A stretch of 30,046 bases of DNA from Thermodesulfovibrionia bacterium (GCA_947258735.1 CAMYJJ010000007.1:1-30046), one strand, 5' to 3'; shown: positions 1 to 7,951, numbered from the stretch's first letter. Made by a program: numbers and translations. Notes: generated from the sequence alone by a model not told the origin.

Positions 1-160
1 CGGGAAGGTTCTTTTTAAGGATCGCAGACCATTCCGCAGGAAAAGGAGTGCTCAGCAACGCCCGCCTTTTTTGCTTTCGGCGGGCAGAAGCAAAGGCCTT
101 TATGCCCCAGATCGCAGCTCCGGCAATTAAGAAAATAATTAAAAGTTTTATCACAGTCAT
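1..160 (-). CDS. MtfA-like zinc peptidase (M90 family), N-terminal part, cut by window edge
   Basis: An open frame starts at an ATG at 160 on the minus strand and runs off the left edge without a stop, giving 53 residues. It begins MTVIKLLIIFLIAGAAIWG, one N-terminal membrane-spanning or signal-anchor segment, followed by a basic stretch (ARRKQKRR) and then FPAEWSAILKKNLP. The FP-x-EW-x-x-ILxxN-P pattern is how the M90/MtfA metallopeptidase domain begins in bacterial homologues. In E. coli MtfA is a cytosolic zinc peptidase that binds the glucose repressor Mlc; membrane-anchored relatives are common elsewhere. The catalytic HExxH would lie beyond the window, so activity cannot be judged. No strong Shine-Dalgarno sequence is visible. 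The identification rests on a short segment. Confidence 0.6.
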   Translation of the reverse strand, partial: MTVIKLLIIFLIAGAAIWGIKAFASARRKQKRRALLSTPFPAEWSAILKKNLP

Positions 161-170
161 GTTAATGTCC

Positions 171-223
171 GGGGTCAGATCTTTTATCGTGACTGTCTGT
201 GTAGTCATGAAAGATCTGACCCC
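171..223. repeat. REP-like hairpin with GGGGTCAGATCTTT arms
   Basis: GGGGTCAGATCTTT (171-184) is exactly reverse-complemented at 210-223. The stem continues inward after a mismatch (TCGTGACT against AGTCATGA). GGGGTCAGATCT ends are typical of palindromic repeats mobilised by REP-associated tyrosine (IS200-like) transposases in many environmental genomes; that link is from memory. It sits just upstream of the MtfA-like start, so it would lie in or near its promoter. No transposase gene is in the window. Confidence 0.6.
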
Positions 224-259
224 ACTCACGAAATCAATTAGATATGTGAAGAATGGAGC

Positions 260-272
260 CCTGACACCACCC
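260..272. repeat. 13-nt direct repeat CCTGACACCACCC, copy 1
   Basis: CCTGACACCACCC occurs here and again, in the same orientation, at 5050-5062. The two copies lie just outside the mazEF-gajBA block (335-5002). They could be REP-type repeat ends or marks of an insertion. Nothing else in the flanks matches beyond the 13 bases. Confidence 0.5.
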
Positions 273-334
273 TTATTATTCTTAAAAAGGTTTCGGCTAT
301 AGCCTGTTCGAGTCCATGCTGTTGTTAGGGCCCC

Positions 335-664
335 TTATAACTCAAACATTTCCTGGAGCGTTGATGATACCTTTTCGTATGTACTCTTCTTCACGCGCCC
401 TATTTTTTTAATTAATCTTGATTTATCAATTGTTCTGATCTGATCGAGTACAATCTGCCCCTTCTTTCCCTGAAACTCAATTGGTACTCTTGTAGGGTAT
501 TTCTTGCTCGATGATGTCATCGGAGCAACAATAACTGTGTTAATGTTATGATTCATTTCATCTGGAGATATTATAACGCACGGTCTTGTCTTCTTAATCT
601 CACTTCCACGCGTAGGGTCTAGTGACACTATACATATATCAAACCTGTTAACTACCACTCCCAC
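335..664 (-). CDS. mazF: MazF/PemK-family mRNA interferase toxin
   Basis: This 109-residue protein has the compact SH3-like PemK/MazF fold pattern: RFDICIVSLDPTRGSEIKKTRPCVII at the start, in which the G-S-E-I-x-K-x-R-P-x-V-I loop is the family hallmark with its catalytic arginine, then NTVIVAPMTS and GQIVLDQIRTIDKSRL. MazF toxins cleave single-stranded RNA at short motifs and halt growth when the antitoxin is lost. The start is GTG at 664; another in-frame GTG at 658 is possible. The frame overlaps the end of the antitoxin gene by 13 bp, so translation is probably coupled. Length and motif content are normal, so the toxin looks intact. Confidence 0.93.
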   Translation of the reverse strand: MGVVVNRFDICIVSLDPTRGSEIKKTRPCVIISPDEMNHNINTVIVAPMTSSSKKYPTRVPIEFQGKKGQIVLDQIRTIDKSRLIKKIGRVKKSTYEKVSSTLQEMFEL

Positions 665-912
665 TCATCCTCATCAAAATCATTCGTTATTCCATCATCC
701 ATCAGTAAAATATCATCTTGGCCTTCATGCATCTTCTTGAATGCCTTTCCCCAACCATCTCTAGCTGTATGAGATGACTTGATTATCACACAGTCTTCTT
801 TCGTTTCTAACTCAACTTCATCATTGATATGATATTGATCGAGGATGACTTTTGGTATTCGTATCCCTCTGGAATTGCCTATTCTTACGACTTTTGTTTT
901 AACGCTAGACAT
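652..912 (-). CDS. mazE: MazE/AbrB-type antitoxin
   Basis: This 86-residue protein begins with a swapped-hairpin AbrB/MazE DNA-binding domain (KTKVVRIGNSRGIRIPKVIL, then DEVELE and CVIIK). It ends in a very acidic tail (DILLMDDGITNDFDEDEWEW), the part that in MazE-type antitoxins docks on the toxin. Order is antitoxin first, toxin second, with overlapping frames, the usual arrangement. AGGAGG lies seven bases before the ATG. A strong promoter overlaps palindromic sequence immediately upstream, consistent with autorepression by the MazE-MazF complex. Product role is secure from sequence and context. Confidence 0.93.
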   Translation of the reverse strand: MSSVKTKVVRIGNSRGIRIPKVILDQYHINDEVELETKEDCVIIKSSHTARDGWGKAFKKMHEGQDDILLMDDGITNDFDEDEWEW

Positions 913-930
913 CTTATGCCTCCTGATAAT

Positions 931-982
931 GATTACATTGTAATTACATTAATAGTATAGCCCATGGACGATAAAATGTCAC
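931..982 (-). promoter_or_regulatory. mazEF promoter with overlapping palindromic operator
   Basis: On the minus strand there is GTGACA at 982-977, a 17-nt spacer, and TATACT at 959-954. Just downstream lie overlapping palindromes ATTAC-ATT-GTAAT and TGTAATTACA (931-950). They sit at the expected start of transcription and before the AGGAGG of mazE. This is the geometry of an autoregulated toxin-antitoxin promoter. Confidence 0.65.
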
Positions 983-1070
983 TTTATTTTTTGCCCTAAC
1001 GCAGAAACCACTGATGCATGACATGAAGCGTATTTTCATGCATGTAAGGTAGTTTGCATATAATGAACTA

Positions 1071-2921
1071 TTAATTCGCAATAGAAATCTGGGTTTCTTC
1101 AAAAAGGTGATTGCTGATTAGTTCAGTTTTCGCAGCTTCGGGATCAGGTGTAAATAATAATATCCTTAAATTTTCTTCTGCTCTAGAGAAACAAACATAA
1201 GCGAGCTTTCTGCTTCTTTCGTACTGTCCCTCAGTCGGGTTCCCTGATGTATTTGGTGTTAGCGTTTTAGTAAAGCTATAGTTATTCCATGCAGCTTCAG
1301 AATCATCAAACACAACGAGGACATCTTTATATTCTTCCCCTTTTACGCCGTGCTGAGTGCTAAATGGTGTGTTTTCATTAAAAAACTCAACAAATGGTTC
1401 TATTTCTTTTGCTGTCATACTGAGGAATGCGTCTGATAACCAGTCACTTTTATCAATCGAATGTAGGTCTTGACTGTACTCTTCTGCTCTTGGTGCTCGA
1501 TCTAAGTGTTCTGATAAACGATCCGAAATCTTGCACAAATTGTTTGCACGGCAGTACTTCAATATGTCATCTAATGATCCACTATCCCATAGTTCAGATA
1601 GTCCGTTTATGTTCTCAAGAGCAAGTTGTTTCATTTCGCCTAAAGTCCGTTTAGCATTTATACCTTTTGGGTCGAAAGCTGGACTTGTCCTTCTTAGTAT
1701 ATCTACAACCTTTCTTAGGTCACCTTCACGGTGAGCCTGTACTAGAGGGCAAATAGAACTTATAAATGGTTTTATTAGAAAATGGTCTCCTGCTTGATAG
1801 TCTTCTTGAGCTTTTGTTGAAGAAAAGTTTCCAGTGAATAGCTTTTGAAGTTCAGGAAAACCACCACGCCTTGCAATCATTTGGTGAACGAGAAATAGAT
1901 GCTTCACATCATCTCGTCCGTTCCAACCCCAACCCAAAAGTGCTTCTTCGAAACGCTCTGAAACTCGTATTATCTGATCTTCTGAGTATCTCCTACGTTC
2001 GCCCGCTGGTTCTTCAGCTGCTACAAGCAGGATAAGAACACTACCTTCAATGTCAGCATTCATTCCGGCAGGAACTTGTTGCACATCAGTTCGAAAAGCA
2101 TTCAGCAAGTCAATCACTTTACAAGAACATCGGAAATTCTCTTCTTTTGTAATCAAAGCTGAATTCTCTGGCCCAGCAAAATCCCCCGCTCGCTTATCGT
2201 ATATTTGCTGCATCGGATCACCGAAATAACCGACTACTGGTAGCCCATTATTCCCACAAAGCTTATTGAGAGCCTCTACTACATTGCTAAAAGTGTCTTG
2301 AGCCTCATCGACTAAGAAGTATGGATACTTTTGCCCCATGATTGTACGAAGCATCTCGTTCTCTAATATCAGATAGGCAGCTATATCGATAATATCATCA
2401 TGATTTAGTTGACCTTCTGAATAATTGCTAAAGTTCGTGTCATTGTAATCAAACTTCTCTACGTTATTTAAACTTTCAAGATCCGCCTGCAACAGGGCGA
2501 TTTTCTCTCTCGCAGCTATGGCTCTTTTACTTTGCCCTCCATTATCATCCCTTTGCTTCTTTTCGATGTGCTTTGGAATAATGTGCTCACGAAGTGCTTC
2601 ACGAATATTTGGTGTAAACCTTTTGATCTCTCCCCATAAAAAGGTGTGGAGAGTAGAAATTAAAAATAATTCGTCCCAGTCTACCCGGGCTGAAATAACA
2701 TCAACTGCTCGATTTGTATAAGTAATACACGCAATTTTTTTGTCATCACGGCGAAATTCTGAGCCTTTTTCTTCCCTTAGATGCTCAAGTGCTGTAACAA
2801 GTGAAGTTGTCTTTCCTGAGCCTGCACCAGCAATTACAGAAAAGCTCTGCTCTGAATTTAAGCAACCCCTGATTTCTATATCTGCGTTAGTCTCGAGCAG
2901 TGTTCTGCTTTTGTCTGGCAT
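1071..2921 (-). CDS. GajB-like UvrD/PcrA-family helicase of a Gabija-type defence pair
   Basis: This is a 616-residue superfamily 1A helicase. Visible motifs: Walker A GAGSGKT at 32-38, Ia ITYTNRA at 66-72, II LVDEAQD at 203-209, III GDPMQQIY at 234-241, V TQHGVKGEEYKDVLVV near 534, VI LAYVCFSRAEENL near 582. The order matches UvrD-type helicases, but it is shorter than replicative or repair UvrD. Pairing directly behind an OLD-family ATPase/TOPRIM nuclease is the signature of Gabija (GajA-GajB), an anti-phage system in which the helicase partner responds to DNA ends and nucleotide levels. The ATG overlaps the TAA of the upstream frame by one base (TAATG) and has GGGAGG before it, so it is translationally coupled. 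At 616 residues it is longer than the first-described GajB, so 'Gabija-like' is safer than a firm name. Confidence 0.85.
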   Translation of the reverse strand: MPDKSRTLLETNADIEIRGCLNSEQSFSVIAGAGSGKTTSLVTALEHLREEKGSEFRRDDKKIACITYTNRAVDVISARVDWDELFLISTLHTFLWGEIKRFTPNIREALREHIIPKHIEKKQRDDNGGQSKRAIAAREKIALLQADLESLNNVEKFDYNDTNFSNYSEGQLNHDDIIDIAAYLILENEMLRTIMGQKYPYFLVDEAQDTFSNVVEALNKLCGNNGLPVVGYFGDPMQQIYDKRAGDFAGPENSALITKEENFRCSCKVIDLLNAFRTDVQQVPAGMNADIEGSVLILLVAAEEPAGERRRYSEDQIIRVSERFEEALLGWGWNGRDDVKHLFLVHQMIARRGGFPELQKLFTGNFSSTKAQEDYQAGDHFLIKPFISSICPLVQAHREGDLRKVVDILRRTSPAFDPKGINAKRTLGEMKQLALENINGLSELWDSGSLDDILKYCRANNLCKISDRLSEHLDRAPRAEEYSQDLHSIDKSDWLSDAFLSMTAKEIEPFVEFFNENTPFSTQHGVKGEEYKDVLVVFDDSEAAWNNYSFTKTLTPNTSGNPTEGQYERSRKLAYVCFSRAEENLRILLFTPDPEAAKTELISNHLFEETQISIAN

Positions 2922-3160
2922 TAATTACCTCCCTCATTCTCGATAGGACACATTTTTTCTTCAAGCCAGCTCAAACCATCAGCTATATACTTAGGGACTA
3001 TCCATTCAGATGTAGATGAAGCGATGTTTAGAGCAAATTCAGTTTTTTTAAAGCCATCTGATTTTACTCTTTCAAAAATAGTTTTATATTCTTCTTCAAA
3101 GTTTTGACCAACTGGAATTTCGACTCCTAATCCTATCTCGTTGTCACGAAATATTTGCAT
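2921..3160 (-). pseudogene. C-terminal segment of the GajA-like protein, separated by an in-frame stop
   Basis: This 79-residue frame is in the same reading frame as the GajA-like gene upstream and is separated from it only by a TAA at 3184-3182 and seven sense codons (ETFTYEN). It carries text that resembles the tail of OLD-family nucleases: KKTEFALNIA, then EWIVPKYIADGLSWLEEKM. Read through, the junction would be RTF-[stop]-ETFTYEN. Family members usually have an acidic residue at that point (R-S/T-F-E-x-x-F), so GAA to TAA is the simplest cause. The fragment's own ATG at 3160 has no clear ribosome site. Its TAA overlaps the helicase ATG by one base, so the coupling arrangement of the intact operon is preserved. 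It could be dead, read through, or translated as a separate subunit. Confidence 0.7.
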
Positions 3161-3181
3161 GTTTTCATACGTAAATGTCTC

Positions 3182-5002
3182 TTAGAAAGTTCTCCCGATC
3201 ATTGGAGGGTCAGCAGGATGGCCTACAACAGAAGTTGTTTTCTGGAAAGCAACGAAGCAAGTATCATTAGCTAGTTTTTGCTCCTCAATATCCAACGCAA
3301 TAAGCTCATTTATTTTAGATTTTCCTAAAAAGAATTTGAGAGACGCATTTGAAGTAACAGCATCTTCTTTGTCAGCTCTACATACTTTTCGATTATTCTG
3401 AGGATCAACAGAATCTAAATCTGTTATTACTAGATAAGGTGTCCCCAAGAATTCTAAAAGGCTTGCGAATCGATTCGCATAGGCACCACCTACCTCCAAT
3501 ATGGTAATGTAATTTCTCTTAAGTCCATCAGCTGACTTGTTAATCATTTCTGGTAGAAGAAGTTTCTCCACAGTACCTTCTACGAGAACAGTAGCGTCAG
3601 CGAAGAAAAGGTCACAATGGGTAAGCCTCAAATATCGTTTCAGGAATTCTAACGTCACCTGCTCGTCTTCTGCCTCTCCAGCTGCTGAAGACTTTTGAGG
3701 CCTGAAATCTCGTAAGCTTAAAACCTTAGATCCATTTAGCGTACTTATCACATCAGGAATTTCTCCGTCAAGTATACAACGACGAAAATATCGCACTTTC
3801 CCAAATTCAACTGCATCCAAAATGTGAGATGAATGTGTTGTTATCCCAAGTTGAGGCACCATGTTAACTTCACCCTTTTCTTGTGATGCCTTTTTTATTA
3901 TTCCCCAAATATTTGATATAAACGTTTGTTGAACTTGTGCATGCAAGTGTGCTTCTGGTTCTTCAATAAAGATTATGTGGCAAAGTGGCCTCTTTTCCTC
4001 TGTATTCATCCATTGCAAGTGAAAATGGCTGATTTGTATTGCCATGTACACGAGATTTTTAAAACCAAGACCATTATATGCTTCAGGGAGTTCATGATTT
4101 AGATCAGAATCAACATAAAGAAGATCAGTATTACCCTGCAATGCTTCCTCTGGACTCAGGGTAGATATAATCCTCATTTTTCTATCATTAACAGACGGCA
4201 CTCCCAGATCCTGAATAACAGCCATTAAATCTTTGAAGTGTTCTTCATAATGTACGTTCAGATTTTCATTGTTATCGTCAATGACTTTATTTGCTTCTTC
4301 TTTTACTTCAGCCTGTTTTAGGTTTTTCTTGTAAAATGATGCGAATGCCGTAGATAACCTGTTGCTACGGCTTGATGCTTCGTGGTCATCAATGTTTCTC
4401 TGGGCATCAACAAAATCAACACGTACTAAGGTTCGGATGACTCGCTTGCCTTCCTCTGGTTCAAGAGGGGTTGTTATCAGATCGTTTCCGGATCTTTCTA
4501 GTGAAGAATAGCTAAGCGAAAAATGACGACCAAGGGTCCCCTCAAGAGATAGAAAATGTGAGAGACTTTTTTGTTGTCCTACACCTTTAACGATTGGGAA
4601 GGCAGATAGATAATCGGTTTTCATTTTTGTTGCATCTTTGACGCAATACTTCAAGCGGATACCAACTTCTTCAAAGTTAGTCGAGAGATTTGGAAGAAGA
4701 GAAAAAACCCGGCCAAATTCAACATCAGGGTCAACTGAAAACCAAATATCCATTTCTATTGAAGGGAGAATGTTCTCATCCGCTCCTTCTGTTGAGCCAA
4801 AGCTATCTATATCTGCAATTTTTGAAACTGAAAAGTCGTGAATCTTAAAACCGGCATTTAAAAGGAACAGGCGAAAGGAGGTAGTCGCCGATGTTTTACC
4901 GCTATTGTTTGGCCCTACAAACACAGTTTCTTCTTCTTCAAAGTCAATTCCAACGTCTTCTAGTCTGCGAAAATTCCTTAACTGGATTTTTTTTATTTTC
5001 AT
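3182..5002 (-). CDS. GajA-like OLD-family ATPase/TOPRIM endonuclease, truncated by in-frame TAA
   Basis: 606 residues precede the stop. The ABC-type ATPase half has Walker A GPNNSGKT at 30-37, the OLD-family signature YNGLGFKNLVYMA at 309-321, Walker B IIFIEEPEAH near 343-352 and the switch histidine region THSSH at 389-393. The TOPRIM half has the glutamate in LVEGTVEK (E475), GGAYANRF, and the DxD of VITDLD (D528, D530). This architecture with a neighbouring UvrD-like helicase is the class 2 OLD / Gabija arrangement, where GajA nicks or cuts DNA. All recognised catalytic residues lie before the stop, so the lost part is only the last ~86 residues of an expected 693. The start ATG follows a TATAAT by about 22 bases. 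The gene is AT-rich compared with nrdJ and pil genes, in keeping with acquisition by transfer. Confidence 0.82.
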   Translation of the reverse strand: MKIKKIQLRNFRRLEDVGIDFEEEETVFVGPNNSGKTSATTSFRLFLLNAGFKIHDFSVSKIADIDSFGSTEGADENILPSIEMDIWFSVDPDVEFGRVFSLLPNLSTNFEEVGIRLKYCVKDATKMKTDYLSAFPIVKGVGQQKSLSHFLSLEGTLGRHFSLSYSSLERSGNDLITTPLEPEEGKRVIRTLVRVDFVDAQRNIDDHEASSRSNRLSTAFASFYKKNLKQAEVKEEANKVIDDNNENLNVHYEEHFKDLMAVIQDLGVPSVNDRKMRIISTLSPEEALQGNTDLLYVDSDLNHELPEAYNGLGFKNLVYMAIQISHFHLQWMNTEEKRPLCHIIFIEEPEAHLHAQVQQTFISNIWGIIKKASQEKGEVNMVPQLGITTHSSHILDAVEFGKVRYFRRCILDGEIPDVISTLNGSKVLSLRDFRPQKSSAAGEAEDEQVTLEFLKRYLRLTHCDLFFADATVLVEGTVEKLLLPEMINKSADGLKRNYITILEVGGAYANRFASLLEFLGTPYLVITDLDSVDPQNNRKVCRADKEDAVTSNASLKFFLGKSKINELIALDIEEQKLANDTCFVAFQKTTSVVGHPADPPMIGRTF

Positions 5003-5024
5003 GAGTTTTATTCCATTATAGAGA

Positions 5025-5030
5025 ACGAAT
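5025..5030 (-). promoter_or_regulatory. Probable -10 element for the gajA-gajB operon
   Basis: TATAAT lies on the minus strand at 5030-5025, leaving a leader of about 16 bases before the ATG at 5002. No convincing -35 is present at 16-18 bases. It falls between the second 13-nt repeat and gajA, so the defence operon appears to carry its own promoter inside the repeat-bounded block. Confidence 0.4.
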
Positions 5031-5049
5031 CATGAATAATGAGTTATTA

Positions 5050-5062
5050 CCTGACACCACCC
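5050..5062. repeat. 13-nt direct repeat CCTGACACCACCC, copy 2
   Basis: Exact copy of 260-272 in the same orientation, followed by a second partial CACCACCC. It lies just upstream of the gajA promoter and marks the nrdJ-side border of the defence block. Confidence 0.5.
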
Positions 5063-5096
5063 TGCACCACCCTTTTTATCATTCTCTGCTCGCTGA

Positions 5097-5146
5097 TTAA
5101 AAAAAGAAAAACCCGCCATGAGCATGCTATGCAGACCTGACGGGTT
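5097..5146 (-). terminator. Intrinsic terminator of nrdJ
   Basis: On the minus strand AACCCGTCA (5146-5138) pairs with TGGCGGGTT (5118-5110), nine pairs including one G-U, with a loop holding GCATAGCATGC. The stem runs into TTTTTCTTTTTTT. It begins about 120 bases after the nrdJ stop and is well placed to isolate nrdJ from the gaj operon. Confidence 0.75.
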
Positions 5147-5268
5147 ATAACTATTAACTTGTATTGTCTCTAATGAATTAAGTTTATTTCTTTCAAATAA
5201 AACTTCTACCATATCCTGCCTTTTGTGCCCATCCCCAAAAGTGAAGCATTTCAAATCCTTTCAATTGT

Positions 5269-7545
5269 TTAACTACACTTAGTAAATCCACAGTCCCTGC
5301 AAACAGCGCATCCACCCTCATGCTCTACAGCACCGCCGCAATCAGTACAGGCACCGTACATCACTTCTGATTTGCTACTCTTGTGTGAGCCATTACCGTT
5401 CTTCTTGGTGCCGACCTGTTTGTATCTCTCGATTGCCTTTGAAATTGCATCAGAGCAGGAGGCTATCTTTCCTCCGGCTGCCCAGGCAGGGCTGTGACAG
5501 CTAATCCCCTTAAGCTGTTTTTCTATCTCGATAGGTTCAATATCACTTCTTAATGCAAGACTCACTAGTCTGCCGATTGCTTCTGCCTGACTGGAGGCAC
5601 AGCCCCCGGCTTTCCCCATATGGGTAAACAGCTCAAAGACGTTCCCGTTTTCATCTTCATTAATGGTGATGTAGAGGTTGCCGCATCCTGTCTTCATCAG
5701 GCTTGTTGTTCCCTTGATGACCTCAGGCCTTTTCTTTGGAGTGATTTTGTAGGCAGGCTCAGTCACAACCTGCGGTTCTTCTTTTTGATCGCTTTGTCCG
5801 GTAGACAGCACCTGCTCGTCACGGGAACCGTCCCTGTACACAGTTACCCCTTTGCAGCCCAGCCCGTAGGCGAGAAAATACACATCTTCAACGTCTTTTT
5901 TCGTGGCGTCATGAGGAAAGTTCACTGTCTTGGAAACCGCATTGTCCACATGCTTCTGAAACGCCGCCTGCATCCTCACATGGTCAAGAGGTGAAATATC
6001 GTGAGCAGTAACAAATGCCTTTTTAACATCCTCGGGCACTTCTTCAATGTCCTGGAGAGTCCCATGTTCAGCAATCTTCTCTATGAGTTCCTTGCTCCAG
6101 AAGCCTCTTTCCTTTGCGATCCGTTCGAAGTGCGGATTGACTTCATACAGCTTGGTCCCTTCCATTACATTACGGACGAACGACACAGCAAATAACGGTT
6201 CAATACCGCTGGAACATCCTGCCAATATGGACAGTGTTCCGGTGGGGGCTATGGTGGTGACAGTGGCGTTTCGCAGGTCCATCCTCTCACAATATACACT
6301 GTCATCAAAATTGGGGAATACGCCTCTCTCCACTGCAAGGAATGAAGACTGCCTTTTCCCTTCGCTCTGGATAAACTTCATGACATCGTTGGCAAGGTTG
6401 GATGCCTCAACAGAGTTGTACGGGATGCCGAGCTGGATCAGCATGTCTGCCCATCCCATCACACCAAGGCCGATTTTTCTGTTTGCCTTTGTTGCCTGTT
6501 CGATTTTATCAAGAGGGTACTTATTGATATCAATGACGTTATCAAGAAAATGAACGGCAAGGTGCACTGTTTCCCTGAGACCATCCCAGTCGATTTTTGA
6601 GCTGATCGTGTCATCAGTCTCTGTTGCTGTAGACTGGCTGACAAACCGGGAAAGATTTATTGAACCTAAATTGCATGACTCATAGGGAAGCAGCGGCTGT
6701 TCCCCGCAGGGGTTTGTGCTTTCTATGTTGCCGGCAGCCGGCGTAGGGTTGCACTGGTTTATTCTGTCCATAAAAATAATGCCGGGTTCGCCGTTGTTCC
6801 ATGCATGGTTGACTATCGAGTCAAAGACGTCTCTTGCCTTAAGCTTGCGGACCGGTTTTTTGTTATGAGGATTAATAAGGTCATACTCTCCATTTTCCTT
6901 GAGGGCCTTCATGAATACATCGGTCAGCGCAACAGAGAGATTGAAATTATTCAGTTGAGAGCTGTTGTCCTTGGCAGAAATAAAATCCATTATGTCAGGA
7001 TGGTCAACGCTGAGAATTCCCATGTTGGCCCCCCTTCTCGTTCCTCCCTGTTTTATTGCCTCTGTAGCAGAATCGAAAACCGTCATAAATGAGATCGGTC
7101 CTGAAGAAACGCCCTTTGTTGAGCCGACAATATCACCGTTCGGTCTGAGATTGGAAAAAGAGAACCCGGTACCGCCGCCGGACTTGTGAATGAGAGCGGC
7201 ATTTTTTACGGCCTCAAAGATTGAATCCATTGAGTCTTCTACGGGCAATACAAAACAGGCTGAAAGCTGGCCCAGACGTCTTCCGGCATTCATAAGGGTA
7301 GGGCTGTTCGGGAGAAACTTCAATGATGTAATCAGATGATAAAACCTCTCCTCAAGCAGGGATGCATCACTCTCGGATTTGCCGTATCTCGATTCCACAG
7401 AGGCAACAGCCCTGGCGACCCTTTTGAAAAGATCCTCCGGTTTTTCGATGACCTTTCCTTCCTCATCTTTTCTCAGGTATCTCTTTTCAAGGACTTTGAG
7501 TGCGCTTGCATTTAGCTGCACCTGGTTGGTTATTGTCTCTGTCAT
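5269..7545 (-). CDS. nrdJ: Adenosylcobalamin-dependent (class II) ribonucleotide reductase
   Basis: This 758-residue protein makes deoxyribonucleotides from ribonucleotides using a radical generated from coenzyme B12, so it needs no oxygen. It has the redox cysteine in QLSACFVLPVED (C97), the phosphate-binding KSGGGTGF and QGGTRRGAN loops, and the active-site N-x-C-x-E in STNPCGEQPLL (N278, C280, E282). PTGTLS follows further on. The C-terminus is a cysteine-rich zinc-ribbon tail (YGACTDCGGAVEHEGG, then CAVCRDCGFTKCS) that supplies reducing thiols. Length is typical of this subclass. GGGAGG lies before the ATG. It is the only ribonucleotide reductase in the window. Its promoter carries a likely NrdR site. 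Confidence 0.97.
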   Translation of the reverse strand: MTETITNQVQLNASALKVLEKRYLRKDEEGKVIEKPEDLFKRVARAVASVESRYGKSESDASLLEERFYHLITSLKFLPNSPTLMNAGRRLGQLSACFVLPVEDSMDSIFEAVKNAALIHKSGGGTGFSFSNLRPNGDIVGSTKGVSSGPISFMTVFDSATEAIKQGGTRRGANMGILSVDHPDIMDFISAKDNSSQLNNFNLSVALTDVFMKALKENGEYDLINPHNKKPVRKLKARDVFDSIVNHAWNNGEPGIIFMDRINQCNPTPAAGNIESTNPCGEQPLLPYESCNLGSINLSRFVSQSTATETDDTISSKIDWDGLRETVHLAVHFLDNVIDINKYPLDKIEQATKANRKIGLGVMGWADMLIQLGIPYNSVEASNLANDVMKFIQSEGKRQSSFLAVERGVFPNFDDSVYCERMDLRNATVTTIAPTGTLSILAGCSSGIEPLFAVSFVRNVMEGTKLYEVNPHFERIAKERGFWSKELIEKIAEHGTLQDIEEVPEDVKKAFVTAHDISPLDHVRMQAAFQKHVDNAVSKTVNFPHDATKKDVEDVYFLAYGLGCKGVTVYRDGSRDEQVLSTGQSDQKEEPQVVTEPAYKITPKKRPEVIKGTTSLMKTGCGNLYITINEDENGNVFELFTHMGKAGGCASSQAEAIGRLVSLALRSDIEPIEIEKQLKGISCHSPAWAAGGKIASCSDAISKAIERYKQVGTKKNGNGSHKSSKSEVMYGACTDCGGAVEHEGGCAVCRDCGFTKCS

Positions 7546-7658
7546 GTTTCCTCCCTTACTTATTATTATAGCTGTATTTAGCGTATATTAAAATTATTAA
7601 TATTATTATTCAACCAATTCAATTGAATAAACTATTTTACATGGTGTAGATTTAAAAA

Positions 7659-7678
7659 GCTACTCTATTTAGAGTAGC
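7659..7678 (-). terminator. Perfect hairpin at the 5' end of the nrdJ leader, possible attenuator
   Basis: GCTACTCTA and its exact reverse complement are separated by two bases and followed on the minus strand by TTTTT. The predicted nrdJ start of transcription falls at or just before this hairpin. It could stabilise the 5' end, act as an attenuator, or be the terminator of nothing visible. The remaining leader of about 110 bases is very AT-rich, and I saw no cobalamin-riboswitch B12 box in it. Confidence 0.5.
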
Positions 7679-7684
7679 CTAGAG

Positions 7685-7713
7685 ATTAAACCACAATATG
7701 TTGTATATGTCAA
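7685..7713 (-). promoter_or_regulatory. nrdJ promoter with NrdR box in the spacer
   Basis: On the minus strand TTGACA (7713-7708), a 17-nt spacer and TTTAAT (7690-7685) form a strong sigma-70-type promoter. The spacer is nearly filled by an NrdR-box-like palindrome, CCACAATATGTTGTAT on the plus strand (7691-7706), which agrees closely with the remembered consensus ACACAATATATTGTGT. NrdR represses ribonucleotide reductase genes when dATP is high. A site between -35 and -10 would block polymerase directly. Confidence 0.72.
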
Positions 7714-7951
7714 GGGAAAAGAGAGATAAAAGAATATATTTTAGAAGTGATTGATTTTAATAATGTTTTACTGTGCATTTCAGGTTTATGAATTGTGAAT
7801 GAATATAAAAGATAGAGGATCCCTGGGTTAAAGTGAAAAAAATTATCACCTTAATCCAACCCTATTGTATTGCAAATCTGGTTCTTTAACCCTGGAACTC
7901 CTTTTTATAGATGTATAATGAAAGTCCATGTTAAATTACTGTTATTTCTTT

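Noticed and set aside
48..302. 84-residue plus-strand frame at the left edge
   Set aside because: It is the opposite strand of the MtfA-like gene and runs through the REP-like hairpin.
305..325. tRNA 3'-end-like text GTTCGAGTCC near the left border of the defence block
   Set aside because: The flanking bases cannot form a five-pair T-stem and no acceptor or anticodon arm is present, so neither a tRNA nor an attachment site can be supported.
5030..5254. 74-residue minus-strand frame between gajA and nrdJ
   Set aside because: It spans the nrdJ terminator hairpin and the 13-nt repeat and has no family-like text.
7546..7690. Cobalamin riboswitch before nrdJ
   Set aside because: No B12 box or GCCACTG element is visible; only an AT-rich leader and a short hairpin.
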